The notes under the pieces: model-generated | Told to the model about the DNA's origin: nothing | Databases searched by the model: none | What the model saw: only the letters and a program-made list of their open reading frames with translations | Shown: in pieces, positions 45,250 to 54,014 of the stretch | How positions within the stretch are numbered: position 1 is the first letter of the stretch | How the letters are laid out: the number at the start of each line of letters is the position of its first letter | NCBI GenBank assembly: GCA_904501735.1 | Contig: CAJGBY010000002.1 | Span: 62,001 to 126,000, forward strand | DNA from: an uncultured Muribaculaceae bacterium | GTDB lineage: Bacteria > Bacteroidota > Bacteroidia > Bacteroidales > Muribaculaceae | Direction of reading: 5' to 3' | Length of the DNA: 64,000 bases | Made by a program: the position numbers and the translations under genes

Positions 45250-46728
45250 ATGGTATCGTTTTTAATAGCATTAGCTGTATTGATTGGTGGATATTTTCTA
45301 TATGGTACATTTGTAGAAAAGATTCTTGATATTGATGAAACTCGTAAGACTCCAGCTTATACTTTAAAAGATGGTGTTGACTATATGCCTATGCCAACAT
45401 GGAAGGTATTTTTGATCCAATTCCTAAACATTGCTGGCTTAGGTCCAATTTTTGGTGCAATAATGGGCGTGATGTATGGCCCAGCTGCATTTATCTGGAT
45501 TGCATTAGGTACTATATTTGGAGGTGCCGTTCATGACTATGTATCGGGTATGATGTCAATTAGAAGAGATGGAGCTTCATTACCTGAGATTGTAGGTGAA
45601 CAATTGGGCAACAATATCAAACAAATAATGCGTGTTTTTGCATTAATATTGATGATTCTTGTTGGTGCTGTATTTGTGATTAATCCAGCTCAGTTGATTG
45701 CTGGCTTAACACCTGAAACACTTGATACTCAATTCTGGATTATAGCTATTTTTGTTTATTATATGTTGGCTACTTTGTTGCCTATTGATAAACTAATTGG
45801 TAATTTGTATCCAATATTTGGCTTTGCGCTACTATTTATGGCAATTGGTATATTTTGTGTGTTGTTAGGAAATCTTGAATACATACCAGAATTTACTGAT
45901 GGCTTATATAATCGCTATCCTGATGCTGATAATCATCCTATTTTCCCGATGATGTTTGTGTCGATTGCATGTGGTGCTATTTCTGGATTCCATGCCACAC
46001 AATCTCCTTTGATGGCTCGTTGTATTAAGAATGAGAAATTAGGACGACAAGTGTTTTATGGTGCAATGGTAGCTGAAGGTATTGTTGCTTTGATTTGGGC
46101 AGCTGCAGCAATAGCATTCTTTAAGGGTAGCTTTACCGATTTGACCAGCTATCTTGGTAATAGTAGTGCTGCACCTCTTGTAAATGAAATTTCTGTAACT
46201 TGGTTTGGAAAATTAGGTGGATTGTTAGCGATATTGGGTGTTATTGCGGCACCGGTAACTTCAGGAGACACTGCCTTAAGAACTGCAAGACTAATCACTG
46301 CCGATTTCTTGAAATTTAAGCAAAATACAATTGTAAGAAGATTGATTATTTCTATTCCAATTTTCATTGCATCTTATCTTATTATGCAAATCAATTACCA
46401 AGTTCTTTGGAGATACTTTGGTTGGTGTAATCAAGCATTGTCTGTATTTACATTGTGGGCTATAACAATGTATTTGGCACGAAAGAAGAAAATGTACATT
46501 ATTACAATGATTCCAGCATTGTTTATGACAATGGTGTGTGTAACATATATCCTTTTTGCACCTGAAGGATTCACCTTCGACAATGCTTTTGCTGACTATT
46601 TGGTTGCTAAGTATCCTAATCTTGAGGGTTTAAGCCTTGATTATTGGTTGTCGCTTGGTATCGCAACACTTGTGTCTTTAAGCTTTGTTGGTTTGTTTTA
46701 TAAGAATATTAATAAAAAAGAGCATTGA
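45250..46728 (+). CDS. cstA: CstA-family carbon starvation transporter
   Basis: This 492-residue polytopic inner-membrane protein is of the CstA family, members of which transport pyruvate or peptides under carbon limitation. Diagnostic segments are FLNIAGLGPIFGAIMGVMYGP, HDYVSGMMSIRRDGASLPEIVGE, GAISGFHATQSPLMARCI and VTSGDTALRTARL. It is shorter than E. coli CstA (about 700 residues), as usual for Bacteroidales. The stop overlaps the next ATG (TGATG), so the PHP phosphatase gene is translationally coupled. The actual substrate is unknown here. Confidence 0.92.
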   Translation: MVSFLIALAVLIGGYFLYGTFVEKILDIDETRKTPAYTLKDGVDYMPMPTWKVFLIQFLNIAGLGPIFGAIMGVMYGPAAFIWIALGTIFGGAVHDYVSGMMSIRRDGASLPEIVGEQLGNNIKQIMRVFALILMILVGAVFVINPAQLIAGLTPETLDTQFWIIAIFVYYMLATLLPIDKLIGNLYPIFGFALLFMAIGIFCVLLGNLEYIPEFTDGLYNRYPDADNHPIFPMMFVSIACGAISGFHATQSPLMARCIKNEKLGRQVFYGAMVAEGIVALIWAAAAIAFFKGSFTDLTSYLGNSSAAPLVNEISVTWFGKLGGLLAILGVIAAPVTSGDTALRTARLITADFLKFKQNTIVRRLIISIPIFIASYLIMQINYQVLWRYFGWCNQALSVFTLWAITMYLARKKKMYIITMIPALFMTMVCVTYILFAPEGFTFDNAFADYLVAKYPNLEGLSLDYWLSLGIATLVSLSFVGLFYKNINKKEH

Positions 46729-47540
46729 TGATAGATTTTGAAAATATAATAAAATCATCACAACAATATAACTTCCATACACATACTCAATACTGTGATG
46801 GTCGTGATAATATAGAGTCATTTGTGAAATCTGCAATTAGTCAGGATTTTCATTGGCTTGGACTCAGCCCACACTCACCAGTGCTTTGTGAGTCGGGTTG
46901 TAATATGAAAAAAGAATTAGTGTCTCAATACACTAATGAAGTGGAAACAATGAAAAGTAAATATGGTTGCCAAATAAACATATTTACTGGAATGGAGATT
47001 GACTTCTTTGATAATTGGGGGCCTTCGAACGAGTATTTTAAATGTTTGCCACTTGATTATCGCATTGGATCAATACATTTCATACCTTCATTTAATGAAG
47101 ATGATGTATATGTTGATGTCGATGGTTGTTCGGTTGATTTCAAAAAGAAAATGTCATTATATTTTGATAATGATATTAAAAAAGTTGTTACAAGTTTCTA
47201 TAATCAAACATTAAAAATGATTGATGCTGGAGGCTTCGATATAATTGGTCACTTCGATAAAATTTGTAATAATGCTAATTCATTTATGCCAGGAATTGAA
47301 GAAGAATCGTGGTATAAAACGTTAGTTAGAGAAGTTTTTGATGCAATTATTGACAATAAATATATAATAGAGATTAATACTAAAGCCTATGGTGATTTTA
47401 ATCGATTTTTCCCTAATAAGAACTATTTTAAATGGATAAAAGATTATAACGCACCATTTGTAGTAAATTCGGATGCACATTTCTGTGATAAATTAAATTC
47501 AGGAAGAAATGAAGCATACCAATTATTAAATGAAATATAA
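46728..47540 (+). CDS. PHP-domain histidinol-phosphatase-like protein
   Basis: This 270-residue metal-dependent phosphoesterase belongs to the PHP family. Metal ligands are visible in NFHTHTQYCDGRD (His17, His19), GLSPHSP, FTGMEIDFFDNW and late VVNSDAH. The closest familiar type is HisK-class histidinol-phosphatase, which removes phosphate from histidinol phosphate, but other PHP phosphatases look alike and no his genes are nearby. The ATG at 46728 overlaps the cstA stop. It is followed by metA after 11 bases. Confidence 0.82.
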   Translation: MIDFENIIKSSQQYNFHTHTQYCDGRDNIESFVKSAISQDFHWLGLSPHSPVLCESGCNMKKELVSQYTNEVETMKSKYGCQINIFTGMEIDFFDNWGPSNEYFKCLPLDYRIGSIHFIPSFNEDDVYVDVDGCSVDFKKKMSLYFDNDIKKVVTSFYNQTLKMIDAGGFDIIGHFDKICNNANSFMPGIEEESWYKTLVREVFDAIIDNKYIIEINTKAYGDFNRFFPNKNYFKWIKDYNAPFVVNSDAHFCDKLNSGRNEAYQLLNEI

Positions 47541-47551
47541 ATATAGAATAT

Positions 47552-48469
47552 ATGCCAGTAAGAATCCCTTCATCATTACCTGCAGTAGAGGAATTAAAGA
47601 GCGAAAATATTTTTGTCATTGATGAGCAAAGAGCATCAAGTCAAGATATTCGTCCTTTGCGTATTGCAGTATTGAATCTAATGCCACTTAAAATTATGAC
47701 TGAGACCGATTTGTTGCGTTTGTTGTCAAACACTCCGTTGCAGATTGAGCTTGATTTGATTGAAGTTGATGGTCATGAGAGTAAAAACACTCCTCGCGAA
47801 CACCTCGACACCTTCTATAAGAAATTTGATGATGTGAAATCGTCAAATTATGATGGTTTTATAATTACAGGCGCCCCAGTTGAAAAAATGGATTTTGAAG
47901 ACGTGGATTATTGGGAGCAGTTGGAGGAAATTTTCAGTTGGGCAAAAACTCATGTTACTTCAACTTTGTATATCTGTTGGGCAGGTCTTGCTGGTTTGTA
48001 CTATAGATATGGTATAAAAAAGATTCTTTTGGATAAAAAACTATCGGGCGTGTTTGAGCACAAAGTTTATAATCATAAGAATCCAATATTTAGAGGATTT
48101 GATGATGTGTTTTATGCTCCCCATAGCCGTCATAGTACATTGTTGAAAGAAGATGTACTTAAGCATGATGAATTGGAGGTAATATCGGAAGGCGATCAAT
48201 GTGGTGTTTACATGGTGATGGGAAGAGGTGGACGAGAGTTTTATATTTTGGGGCACCCTGAATACTCACCAAATACACTTGATTTTGAATATAAAAGAGA
48301 TTTGGGGCTTGGACTTAATCCTCATATCCCAGATAACTATTATGAGGGTAATAACCCAGAAAATGAAGTGATTGTTAGATGGCGATCACATGCCAATTTA
48401 TTGTATTCAAATTGGTTGAATTATTTCGTTTATCAAGAAACTCCTTACGATATTCGTAACATTAAATAG
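47552..48469 (+). CDS. metA: Homoserine O-acetyltransferase (MetA family)
   Basis: This 305-residue enzyme activates homoserine for methionine synthesis. Catalytic Cys142 lies in YICWAGLAGLYY, with His235 and Glu237 in GHPEY. Numbering coincides with the E. coli and Bacillus enzymes, so residue 111 can be read directly: it is Glu, in TGAPVEKMDFEDVDYW. Glu111 is the reported determinant for acetyl-CoA, whereas Gly at this place gives succinyl-CoA. I therefore call it an acetyltransferase despite the MetA family name. It lies in a run of same-strand genes with 5-15 base gaps. No SAM riboswitch pattern was recognised before it. Confidence 0.92.
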   Translation: MPVRIPSSLPAVEELKSENIFVIDEQRASSQDIRPLRIAVLNLMPLKIMTETDLLRLLSNTPLQIELDLIEVDGHESKNTPREHLDTFYKKFDDVKSSNYDGFIITGAPVEKMDFEDVDYWEQLEEIFSWAKTHVTSTLYICWAGLAGLYYRYGIKKILLDKKLSGVFEHKVYNHKNPIFRGFDDVFYAPHSRHSTLLKEDVLKHDELEVISEGDQCGVYMVMGRGGREFYILGHPEYSPNTLDFEYKRDLGLGLNPHIPDNYYEGNNPENEVIVRWRSHANLLYSNWLNYFVYQETPYDIRNIK

Positions 48470-48480
48470 TCTCATTGTTG

Positions 48481-50325
48481 ATGGCAAAGAAAAAAACAAA
48501 ATTAGAGTTGTTAGCACCAGCAAAGAATGCTGAAATAGCTATAGCAGCAATTAATAGTGGTGCCGATGCGGTATATATTGGTGCTGCAAGATACAGTGCG
48601 CGTTCTTCGGCTGGGAATTCTCTTGATGATATTAAGAGAGTTGTGGACTATGCTCATCAATTTAATGTAAAAATATATGTTACTATTAATACAATTATAT
48701 ATGATAATGAATTAAATGAAGTAAGAGATTTAATTCACGAATTGTATAAGATAGGCGTAGATGCATTAATTGTTCAAGATATGTCAATTCTAAGGATGGA
48801 TTTGCCACCAATTGCTATCCATGCAAGTACACAATGTGACATACGATTACCTGAAAAAGCTGAGTTTCTTGAAAATGTAGGATTCTCACAACTTGTGTTG
48901 GCACGAGAATTAAGCATTGAAGAAATTAAATCAATACGATCAAAAGTTAGTGTGCCATTAGAAGCATTTATTCATGGTGCATTGTGTGTGAGTTATAGTG
49001 GTAGATGTGGATTGAGCTATGCTTGTACAGGTAGAAGTGCTAATAGGGGAGAATGTGCACAAATGTGTCGTTTACCTTACAATCTGGAAGATGAAAATGG
49101 TAATGTGTATGTAAGAAATAAACACTTATTATCGCTAAAAGACTTTAATCAAAGTAATAATATTTCATCATTGATTGAGGCTGGTGTTTCTTCTTTTAAA
49201 ATAGAGGGTAGACTAAAAGATGTAGACTATGTTAAGAATGTAGTAGCATACTATCGTGCAATAATTGATCAATATATTAAAGAAAATGATGATTTATATG
49301 AACGAAGTTCACAAGGAAGTTCTACTTTATCATTTACTCCACAACTTGATAAAGTATTCAACCGATCGTTCACAACATATTTCTTTAATAAACGAAAACT
49401 TAATAATGGTTTTAAAATAGCATCAATTGATACACCAAAATCATATGGTGAAAGAATAGGGGAGGTGGTGTTCTCTAAAGGAAATACTATTACTATTAAG
49501 TCCAACAAAAAGTTGAATAATGGTGATGGTATAAGCTATTTTGATGAAAAAGGCGAATATTGTGGTTTTCGTGTAAACAAGGTACAAAATAACGACATTA
49601 TTACAGCTCAACCTATTCGTATAAAGAAAGGAACTATCTTATATAGAACATTAGACAAATGTTTTATTGATGTGCTTGAAAAAGATACAAATAGTAGAAA
49701 GATATATGTGGATTTTTCATTGAGAACTAGGGGTATTGTATTGTGTCTTGATGCTTTTGATGAAAGAAATAATCACATTACTGCTATGGTAAACTTGGAA
49801 TCGCCACTCGAAAAGGCAAAGAATGAACAAGCTGCTCGCCAGGTAGATGTACTAAATAAGACAGGAAATACAATATATGTAGCAAGAAATATTTCTGTTT
49901 TGGGAGAATATTTTATTCCTAATTCTTTGTTGGCTGAGCTGAAAAGATCGGCGTTGTCAATGCTTGATTCAGCACAAAAGACATGTTACAAATATGATTA
50001 TAGAAGAATAGAAAAGAATGTTCCTTATTTTAAAAGTACATTAGATTCAGTAGATAATGTAGCTAATAATTTAAGCTATTCTTTCTATAAAGATCATAAT
50101 GTTGATAATATTGAATATGCCTTAGAGCACAAGGAATATCGTTTTAGTGGATCAGAAGTGTTGATGCATACTCGTTACTGTATACTTCGCGAGTTGGGCT
50201 ATTGTAGAAAAGAATCTTCCCAAAAGTTGCCAACACGATTGTATCTTACAAATGATAAGATTAAGCTAATTGTAGAAACTGATTGCAAGAATTGTGAAAT
50301 GAAAATTTTAAAGTGTGGCGAATAA
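48481..50325 (+). CDS. U32 family protein, RlhA/YdcP-type (rRNA hydroxylation or collagenase-like)
   Basis: This 614-residue protein has an N-terminal U32 barrel (about 8-330, LLAPAKNAEIAIAAINSGADAVYIGA), the strongly conserved HGALCVSYSGRCGLSYACTG with several Cys, and CAQMCRLPY. These could bind an iron-sulfur cluster, as proposed for relatives that hydroxylate tRNA or 23S rRNA. The remaining half is strand-rich and matches the long form seen in E. coli YdcP/RlhA. The annotation 'collagenase/peptidase' is historical. The start is the ATG at 48481; two upstream TTG codons are unlikely. Its last codons lie within a terminator hairpin shared with the convergent amidase gene. Confidence 0.85.
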   Translation: MAKKKTKLELLAPAKNAEIAIAAINSGADAVYIGAARYSARSSAGNSLDDIKRVVDYAHQFNVKIYVTINTIIYDNELNEVRDLIHELYKIGVDALIVQDMSILRMDLPPIAIHASTQCDIRLPEKAEFLENVGFSQLVLARELSIEEIKSIRSKVSVPLEAFIHGALCVSYSGRCGLSYACTGRSANRGECAQMCRLPYNLEDENGNVYVRNKHLLSLKDFNQSNNISSLIEAGVSSFKIEGRLKDVDYVKNVVAYYRAIIDQYIKENDDLYERSSQGSSTLSFTPQLDKVFNRSFTTYFFNKRKLNNGFKIASIDTPKSYGERIGEVVFSKGNTITIKSNKKLNNGDGISYFDEKGEYCGFRVNKVQNNDIITAQPIRIKKGTILYRTLDKCFIDVLEKDTNSRKIYVDFSLRTRGIVLCLDAFDERNNHITAMVNLESPLEKAKNEQAARQVDVLNKTGNTIYVARNISVLGEYFIPNSLLAELKRSALSMLDSAQKTCYKYDYRRIEKNVPYFKSTLDSVDNVANNLSYSFYKDHNVDNIEYALEHKEYRFSGSEVLMHTRYCILRELGYCRKESSQKLPTRLYLTNDKIKLIVETDCKNCEMKILKCGE

Positions 50326-50338
50326 TTCTCCACACTTT
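50310..50338. terminator. Bidirectional terminator embedded in two gene ends
   Basis: AAAGTGTGG (50310-50318) pairs with CCACACTTT (50330-50338) around an 11-nt loop. The stem covers the last sense codons of the U32 gene (stop at 50325) and touches the stop of the minus-strand amidase gene (50338). Confidence 0.72.
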
Positions 50339-51144
50339 TATAAGTTTCGTAGATCAAATTCATCAAAATCTTTCCAAACTGGGAAACTTTCTCTAAAACT
50401 TCTAAGTTTGTCAGAACTTAATGAAGCTGTGATAATAGAATTATTGTCGGTAGCGTTTGCAATAACTTTTCCTCGGAAATCCAATATCATTGAATTGCCA
50501 ATGTATTCAATACCTGAAGGACTGTTCCCAATACGATTGCAACCACAAACATAACATTGATTTTCGAGTGCACGAGCTATAAGAAGATGTTGCCACACAT
50601 AATCACGCGCTTTAGGCCAGTTAGCAACTACAATCAATAAGTCGTACTTACAGTCGATGTTTCTAAGCCAGACAGGGAATCTTAAGTCATAACATACAGA
50701 TAAAAGTATATTCCAACCTCTATATCTTATGATATGAGGTTTTTTGTTGCCCGATGTAAATACTTCTTGTTCGCCACCGATGTTGAATGTGTGTCTTTTA
50801 TCATAGTAGGTTTCATCGCCACTACTTTCTACGAAGAAAGCGCGATTAAATATTCTATCGGCAGTTCTTGCCATGAAACTTCCTGTTATGGCAACATTAT
50901 TTTCTTTGGCAAGTCTTTTAAGTGTTAATATGGTATCTTCGGTGTTGCGTTCGGCCAATTCTCTCATTTCATTAGGTTGTTCGATGTAGAACCCGGTAGA
51001 AAATAATTCAGGAAGAACGACAATATCAGTTCCTTTAGGAATAAATTTTAGTTTCTCTTCAAGATTTTGAAGATTGGCTTTTTTGTCATTCCATATTACA
51101 TCACTTTCAATTAATGAAATATTTAATTTCTTGCCGAAGATCAT
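50338..51144 (-). CDS. Nitrilase-superfamily amidase, YafV/omega-amidase type
   Basis: This 268-residue carbon-nitrogen hydrolase has a full catalytic set: Glu46 in VLPELFSTGF, Lys116 in YDKRHTF and Cys151 in LLSVCYDLRFP. The overall sequence resembles YafV/Nit2 omega-amidases, which hydrolyse alpha-ketoglutaramate or alpha-ketosuccinamate. In such enzymes this cleans up products of glutamine transamination and can feed methionine salvage; here the link to nearby metA is suggestive only. It is the last gene of a three-gene minus-strand operon with the acyltransferase and a small unknown gene. Confidence 0.87.
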   Translation of the reverse strand: MIFGKKLNISLIESDVIWNDKKANLQNLEEKLKFIPKGTDIVVLPELFSTGFYIEQPNEMRELAERNTEDTILTLKRLAKENNVAITGSFMARTADRIFNRAFFVESSGDETYYDKRHTFNIGGEQEVFTSGNKKPHIIRYRGWNILLSVCYDLRFPVWLRNIDCKYDLLIVVANWPKARDYVWQHLLIARALENQCYVCGCNRIGNSPSGIEYIGNSMILDFRGKVIANATDNNSIITASLSSDKLRSFRESFPVWKDFDEFDLRNL

Positions 51145-51163
51145 AAAATGTGTAATTGATTAA

Positions 51164-51706
51164 TTAATCGATGCAAAAACATTCAGGGTATTTTGCATTA
51201 ACATTGCGATAAAAATTCTTAATGTGTTTCATATCCACTTCAACATCGCCAATAGGTGTGTATACCTCGGTGATGCCAATATGTTTGCGCTTGTAATCAA
51301 TATAAGCCATGACAATTGGAATCTTTGCTCCAACTGCGATGTGGATAATACCAGAACGCCATTTCTCAACTCTTTTTCGCGTGCCTTCAGGAGTAATAGC
51401 AAGTTTGAGCTCAGAAGAGTTGTTGTACATTTGGATAATTGTTTCGGTTAATTCGGAGCCTTTCTTATTGCGAGGAACTGGTATGCCACCCATAGCTTTA
51501 AATAAATAATTCAAAGGGAAGAAAAACCATGTTTTTTTCATAAGAAAACCAGCTTTCCATTTGAGTGACTTACATACGAGTTGTGCGTAGAAAAAGTCCC
51601 AGTTGCTTGTGTGTGGAGCCACACATATAACACATTTAGGGCAGTCAGGGACTGTTATATCCAATGACCACCCTAATTTATGGTAAATGAATTTTGCTAA
51701 GTTCAA
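51164..51706 (-). CDS. 1-acyl-sn-glycerol-3-phosphate acyltransferase-like (PlsC family)
   Basis: This 180-residue acyltransferase has the HxxxxD motif in APHTSNWDFFYAQL (near residue 32) and the phosphate-binding ITPEGTRKRVEKW. It is shorter than standard PlsC and lacks an N-terminal membrane helix, a form usual for Bacteroidota. It may acylate lysophosphatidate or an ornithine/glycine lipid precursor. The start appears to be TTG at 51706: an in-frame TAG lies three codons further upstream, and the next ATG is beyond the catalytic motif. It is co-transcribed with its neighbours on the minus strand. Confidence 0.82.
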   Translation of the reverse strand: MNLAKFIYHKLGWSLDITVPDCPKCVICVAPHTSNWDFFYAQLVCKSLKWKAGFLMKKTWFFFPLNYLFKAMGGIPVPRNKKGSELTETIIQMYNNSSELKLAITPEGTRKRVEKWRSGIIHIAVGAKIPIVMAYIDYKRKHIGITEVYTPIGDVEVDMKHIKNFYRNVNAKYPECFCID

Positions 51707-51727
51707 AATAAAATTCTATTACAATGA

Positions 51728-52093
51728 TTATTTGCTTAACGCATCTTTATTAGCGTTCTTTTGTTCTTGAGAGATAGCTTTATTCATTTCAGCAACGATA
51801 GCATTAACTTCATCATTTAGTTGTTCGTGAAGTTGTTTGTAGCATTCTTTGAAGTATGCCTTATGAGCTTTCTTGTATGCTTTAGCATCACCATCAAAAG
51901 ACTTCAAAGTCTTGTCGAAAGATACAGATACCTTGTCAATTGTGTTAGTTTGAAGAATTGCAGTTCTTACGATAATGTTATCCATCTTTTCAGCGTCTGC
52001 TCCATCAAAATATAATTTTGCGAAGATACATTCACCTACGATATCGCCACATACAATCTTAATGTATTTCTTTAGATCTCTTTTGTTTGCCAT
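51728..52093 (-). CDS. Hypothetical helical protein, 121 aa
   Basis: I do not recognise a named family. The protein is soluble and mostly helical: MANKRDLKKYIKIVCGDIVGECIFAKLYF at the start, a Lys/Ala/Tyr-rich helix (AYKKAHKAYFKECYKQLHEQLND) and an Ala/Asn/Lys-rich tail. It has no signal, no membrane span and no clear binding motif. It is the first gene of the minus-strand operon with the acyltransferase and amidase and diverges from the glycogen synthase gene, sharing the promoter region with it. Such small proteins appear conserved in Bacteroidales as I recall, but their role is not known to me. Confidence 0.7.
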   Translation of the reverse strand: MANKRDLKKYIKIVCGDIVGECIFAKLYFDGADAEKMDNIIVRTAILQTNTIDKVSVSFDKTLKSFDGDAKAYKKAHKAYFKECYKQLHEQLNDEVNAIVAEMNKAISQEQKNANKDALSK

Positions 52094-52130
52094 AATTTTT
52101 TAATATTTAGGTTATTATTCTGCTAATTTA

Positions 52131-52138
52131 CAAATTTA
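52131..52138 (-). promoter_or_regulatory. -7 box of the minus-strand small-protein operon
   Basis: Minus-strand TAAATTTG matches TAnnTTTG, 38 bases before the ATG at 52093. A matching -33 box was not evident. Confidence 0.5.
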
Positions 52139-52232
52139 TTAGGAAATAAGAGCATAATTTACGTAGAAAAACTCAAAAACTGACAGAATTTGTAGTTAAA
52201 ACGATATAATTTTATTTCATAATTGCTAATAA

Positions 52233-52263
52233 TTGGTTAATTGTGAAATTATTACTATCTTTG
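52233..52263 (+). promoter_or_regulatory. Promoter of glycogen synthase
   Basis: TTG (52233-52235), a 20-bp spacer and TATCTTTG followed by CA (52256-52263) fit the Bacteroidota consensus, 28 bases before the ATG. Confidence 0.65.
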
Positions 52264-52290
52264 CACTTTCAAAAGAAAACAAGATAAAAT

Positions 52291-53928
52291 ATGAGTCAAA
52301 ATAAAAAGCACTCAGAGCTAATTTTTGAAATTAGTTGGGAAGTGTGTAATAAAGTTGGCGGAATTTATACAGTATTATCAACTAAAGCCAACACATTATG
52401 TAGCCTGTTTCAGGATCAAGTGATTTTCATAGGCCCTGATTTTGGAAAAGAAAATACATCAAGCTCCTTCAAAGAGTCACCAAGACTTCTACAATCGTGG
52501 AGAAAAAGCAGCAATCTGCCTGAAGATGTAAAAGTGAGAGTAGGTAGATGGGACATCCCAGGTCAACCTATTGTAATCTTAGTCGACTATAAGTCGCTAT
52601 ATTCTCAAAAAGATTCATTGTATGGTGAAATATGGAATGAATTTAAGGTAGATTCATTGCATGCATACGGAGATTATGATGAATCTTGTATGTTTGCTTA
52701 TGGCGCTGCATTGGTAATTGAGGATTATGTAAAGTTTGCAAACAAGGATAATAATCTGTCAGTTTATGCTCATTTCGATGAATGGACTACTGGTATGGGA
52801 TTGTTATACCTTAAGAAACATATGCCAAGCATCTATACTGCATTTACAACACATGCAACAAGTATAGGTCGAAGCATTTGTGGTAACAATAAGCCTCTTT
52901 ACGACTATATGTCGGGATATAATGGTGACCAAATGGCTGATGAGCTAAATATGCAATCTAAGCATTCGTTGGAAAAGACAGCAGCTTTACAAGCCGACAT
53001 TTTTACAACTGTAAGTGATGTTACTGCTGTAGAATGTAAACAACTAATTGGTCGCGAACCTATTGTTACTCCTAACGGTTTTGAACTTGATTTTGTTCCT
53101 GTAAAGGCTCAATACACTAAGAAAAGAGCTGAAGCAAGAAAGAAATTGTTGCAAGTAGCACAATCTTTGATTGGTACAGAGTTGAATGATGATACTTTAT
53201 TGATTGCAACATCAGGAAGAAATGAATTCAGAAACAAAGGACTTGATGCGTTCATCGATTCAATGAATATATTGCGCTCTAAGTGGACAAATTCAGAGAA
53301 AAAGATTGTAGCGTTTATGATGGTACCTGCATGGGTAAAGGAAGAACGCGCCGATCTTGTTGAGAAGATGAATTCAGGCTCAAGTGTTGAACTTGACAAT
53401 AGAATAATCACTCATAATCTAAATAACTTTGGAGAAGATGCTGTCTATAATAAGATGCGCTACTTAGGCATAAATAATGATGCTAATGAAAATGTATATG
53501 TTATTTATGTTCCATGTTATTTGAATGGTAATGATGGCGTATTCAATATGGAATATTATGACTTGTTGATAGGTCTTGATTGTACTGTATTTGCGTCATA
53601 TTATGAGCCTTGGGGTTATACTCCAATGGAAAGTGTAGCTTTCGGTGTGCCAACAATCACTACCGATTTGTCTGGTTTCGGACAATGGGTACTTTCAAAG
53701 TGTGGTGACGGATTTGAACAATCTGGTGTTAAAGTTATTCATCGCACAGACTCAAACTATAGTAGTGTTGTTGATCAGATTTCTACTAATCTGGCAAGCT
53801 ATCTTGGAGAAGACCAAAGAGCTAAGAAAACAGCCCAAAATAATGCTAAGAAAACAGCTAAGAAGGCAACCTGGAATAGCTTCATCAAGCATTATGAAAA
53901 GGCTTATAAATCAGTGTTAAAGAAATAA
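52291..53928 (+). CDS. Glycogen synthase, GT3 (eukaryotic) type
   Basis: This 545-residue glycosyltransferase extends alpha-1,4-glucan. The N-terminal EISWEVCNKVGGIYTVLSTKA closely matches the fungal/animal glycogen synthase start (KVGGIYTV) rather than the bacterial GlgA KTGGLGDV motif. The donor-site ExxxxxxxE lies in YYEPWGYTPMESVAFGVPT. It is shorter than yeast Gsy (about 700 residues), lacking the C-terminal regulatory arginine-rich and phosphorylated regions. Such enzymes use UDP-glucose in eukaryotes; the donor here is not known. Glucan phosphorylase follows downstream. No branching enzyme is in the window. Confidence 0.9.
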   Translation: MSQNKKHSELIFEISWEVCNKVGGIYTVLSTKANTLCSLFQDQVIFIGPDFGKENTSSSFKESPRLLQSWRKSSNLPEDVKVRVGRWDIPGQPIVILVDYKSLYSQKDSLYGEIWNEFKVDSLHAYGDYDESCMFAYGAALVIEDYVKFANKDNNLSVYAHFDEWTTGMGLLYLKKHMPSIYTAFTTHATSIGRSICGNNKPLYDYMSGYNGDQMADELNMQSKHSLEKTAALQADIFTTVSDVTAVECKQLIGREPIVTPNGFELDFVPVKAQYTKKRAEARKKLLQVAQSLIGTELNDDTLLIATSGRNEFRNKGLDAFIDSMNILRSKWTNSEKKIVAFMMVPAWVKEERADLVEKMNSGSSVELDNRIITHNLNNFGEDAVYNKMRYLGINNDANENVYVIYVPCYLNGNDGVFNMEYYDLLIGLDCTVFASYYEPWGYTPMESVAFGVPTITTDLSGFGQWVLSKCGDGFEQSGVKVIHRTDSNYSSVVDQISTNLASYLGEDQRAKKTAQNNAKKTAKKATWNSFIKHYEKAYKSVLKK

Positions 53929-53938
53929 ACCTATGATA

Positions 53939-53971
53939 TATGCTTGCATTATATTATATAATGTGAGCATA
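53939..53971 (+). promoter_or_regulatory. Intercistronic hairpin between glycogen synthase and phosphorylase
   Basis: Positions 53939-53953 and 53957-53971 pair over 15 bp (two G-U) around a TTA loop, 10 bases after the synthase stop and 43 before the phosphorylase start. There is no T run. Confidence 0.6.
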
Positions 53972-54014
53972 AGTAGTTATAGAATAAATTATAATTAGAT
54001 ATTATTAAATTCTT

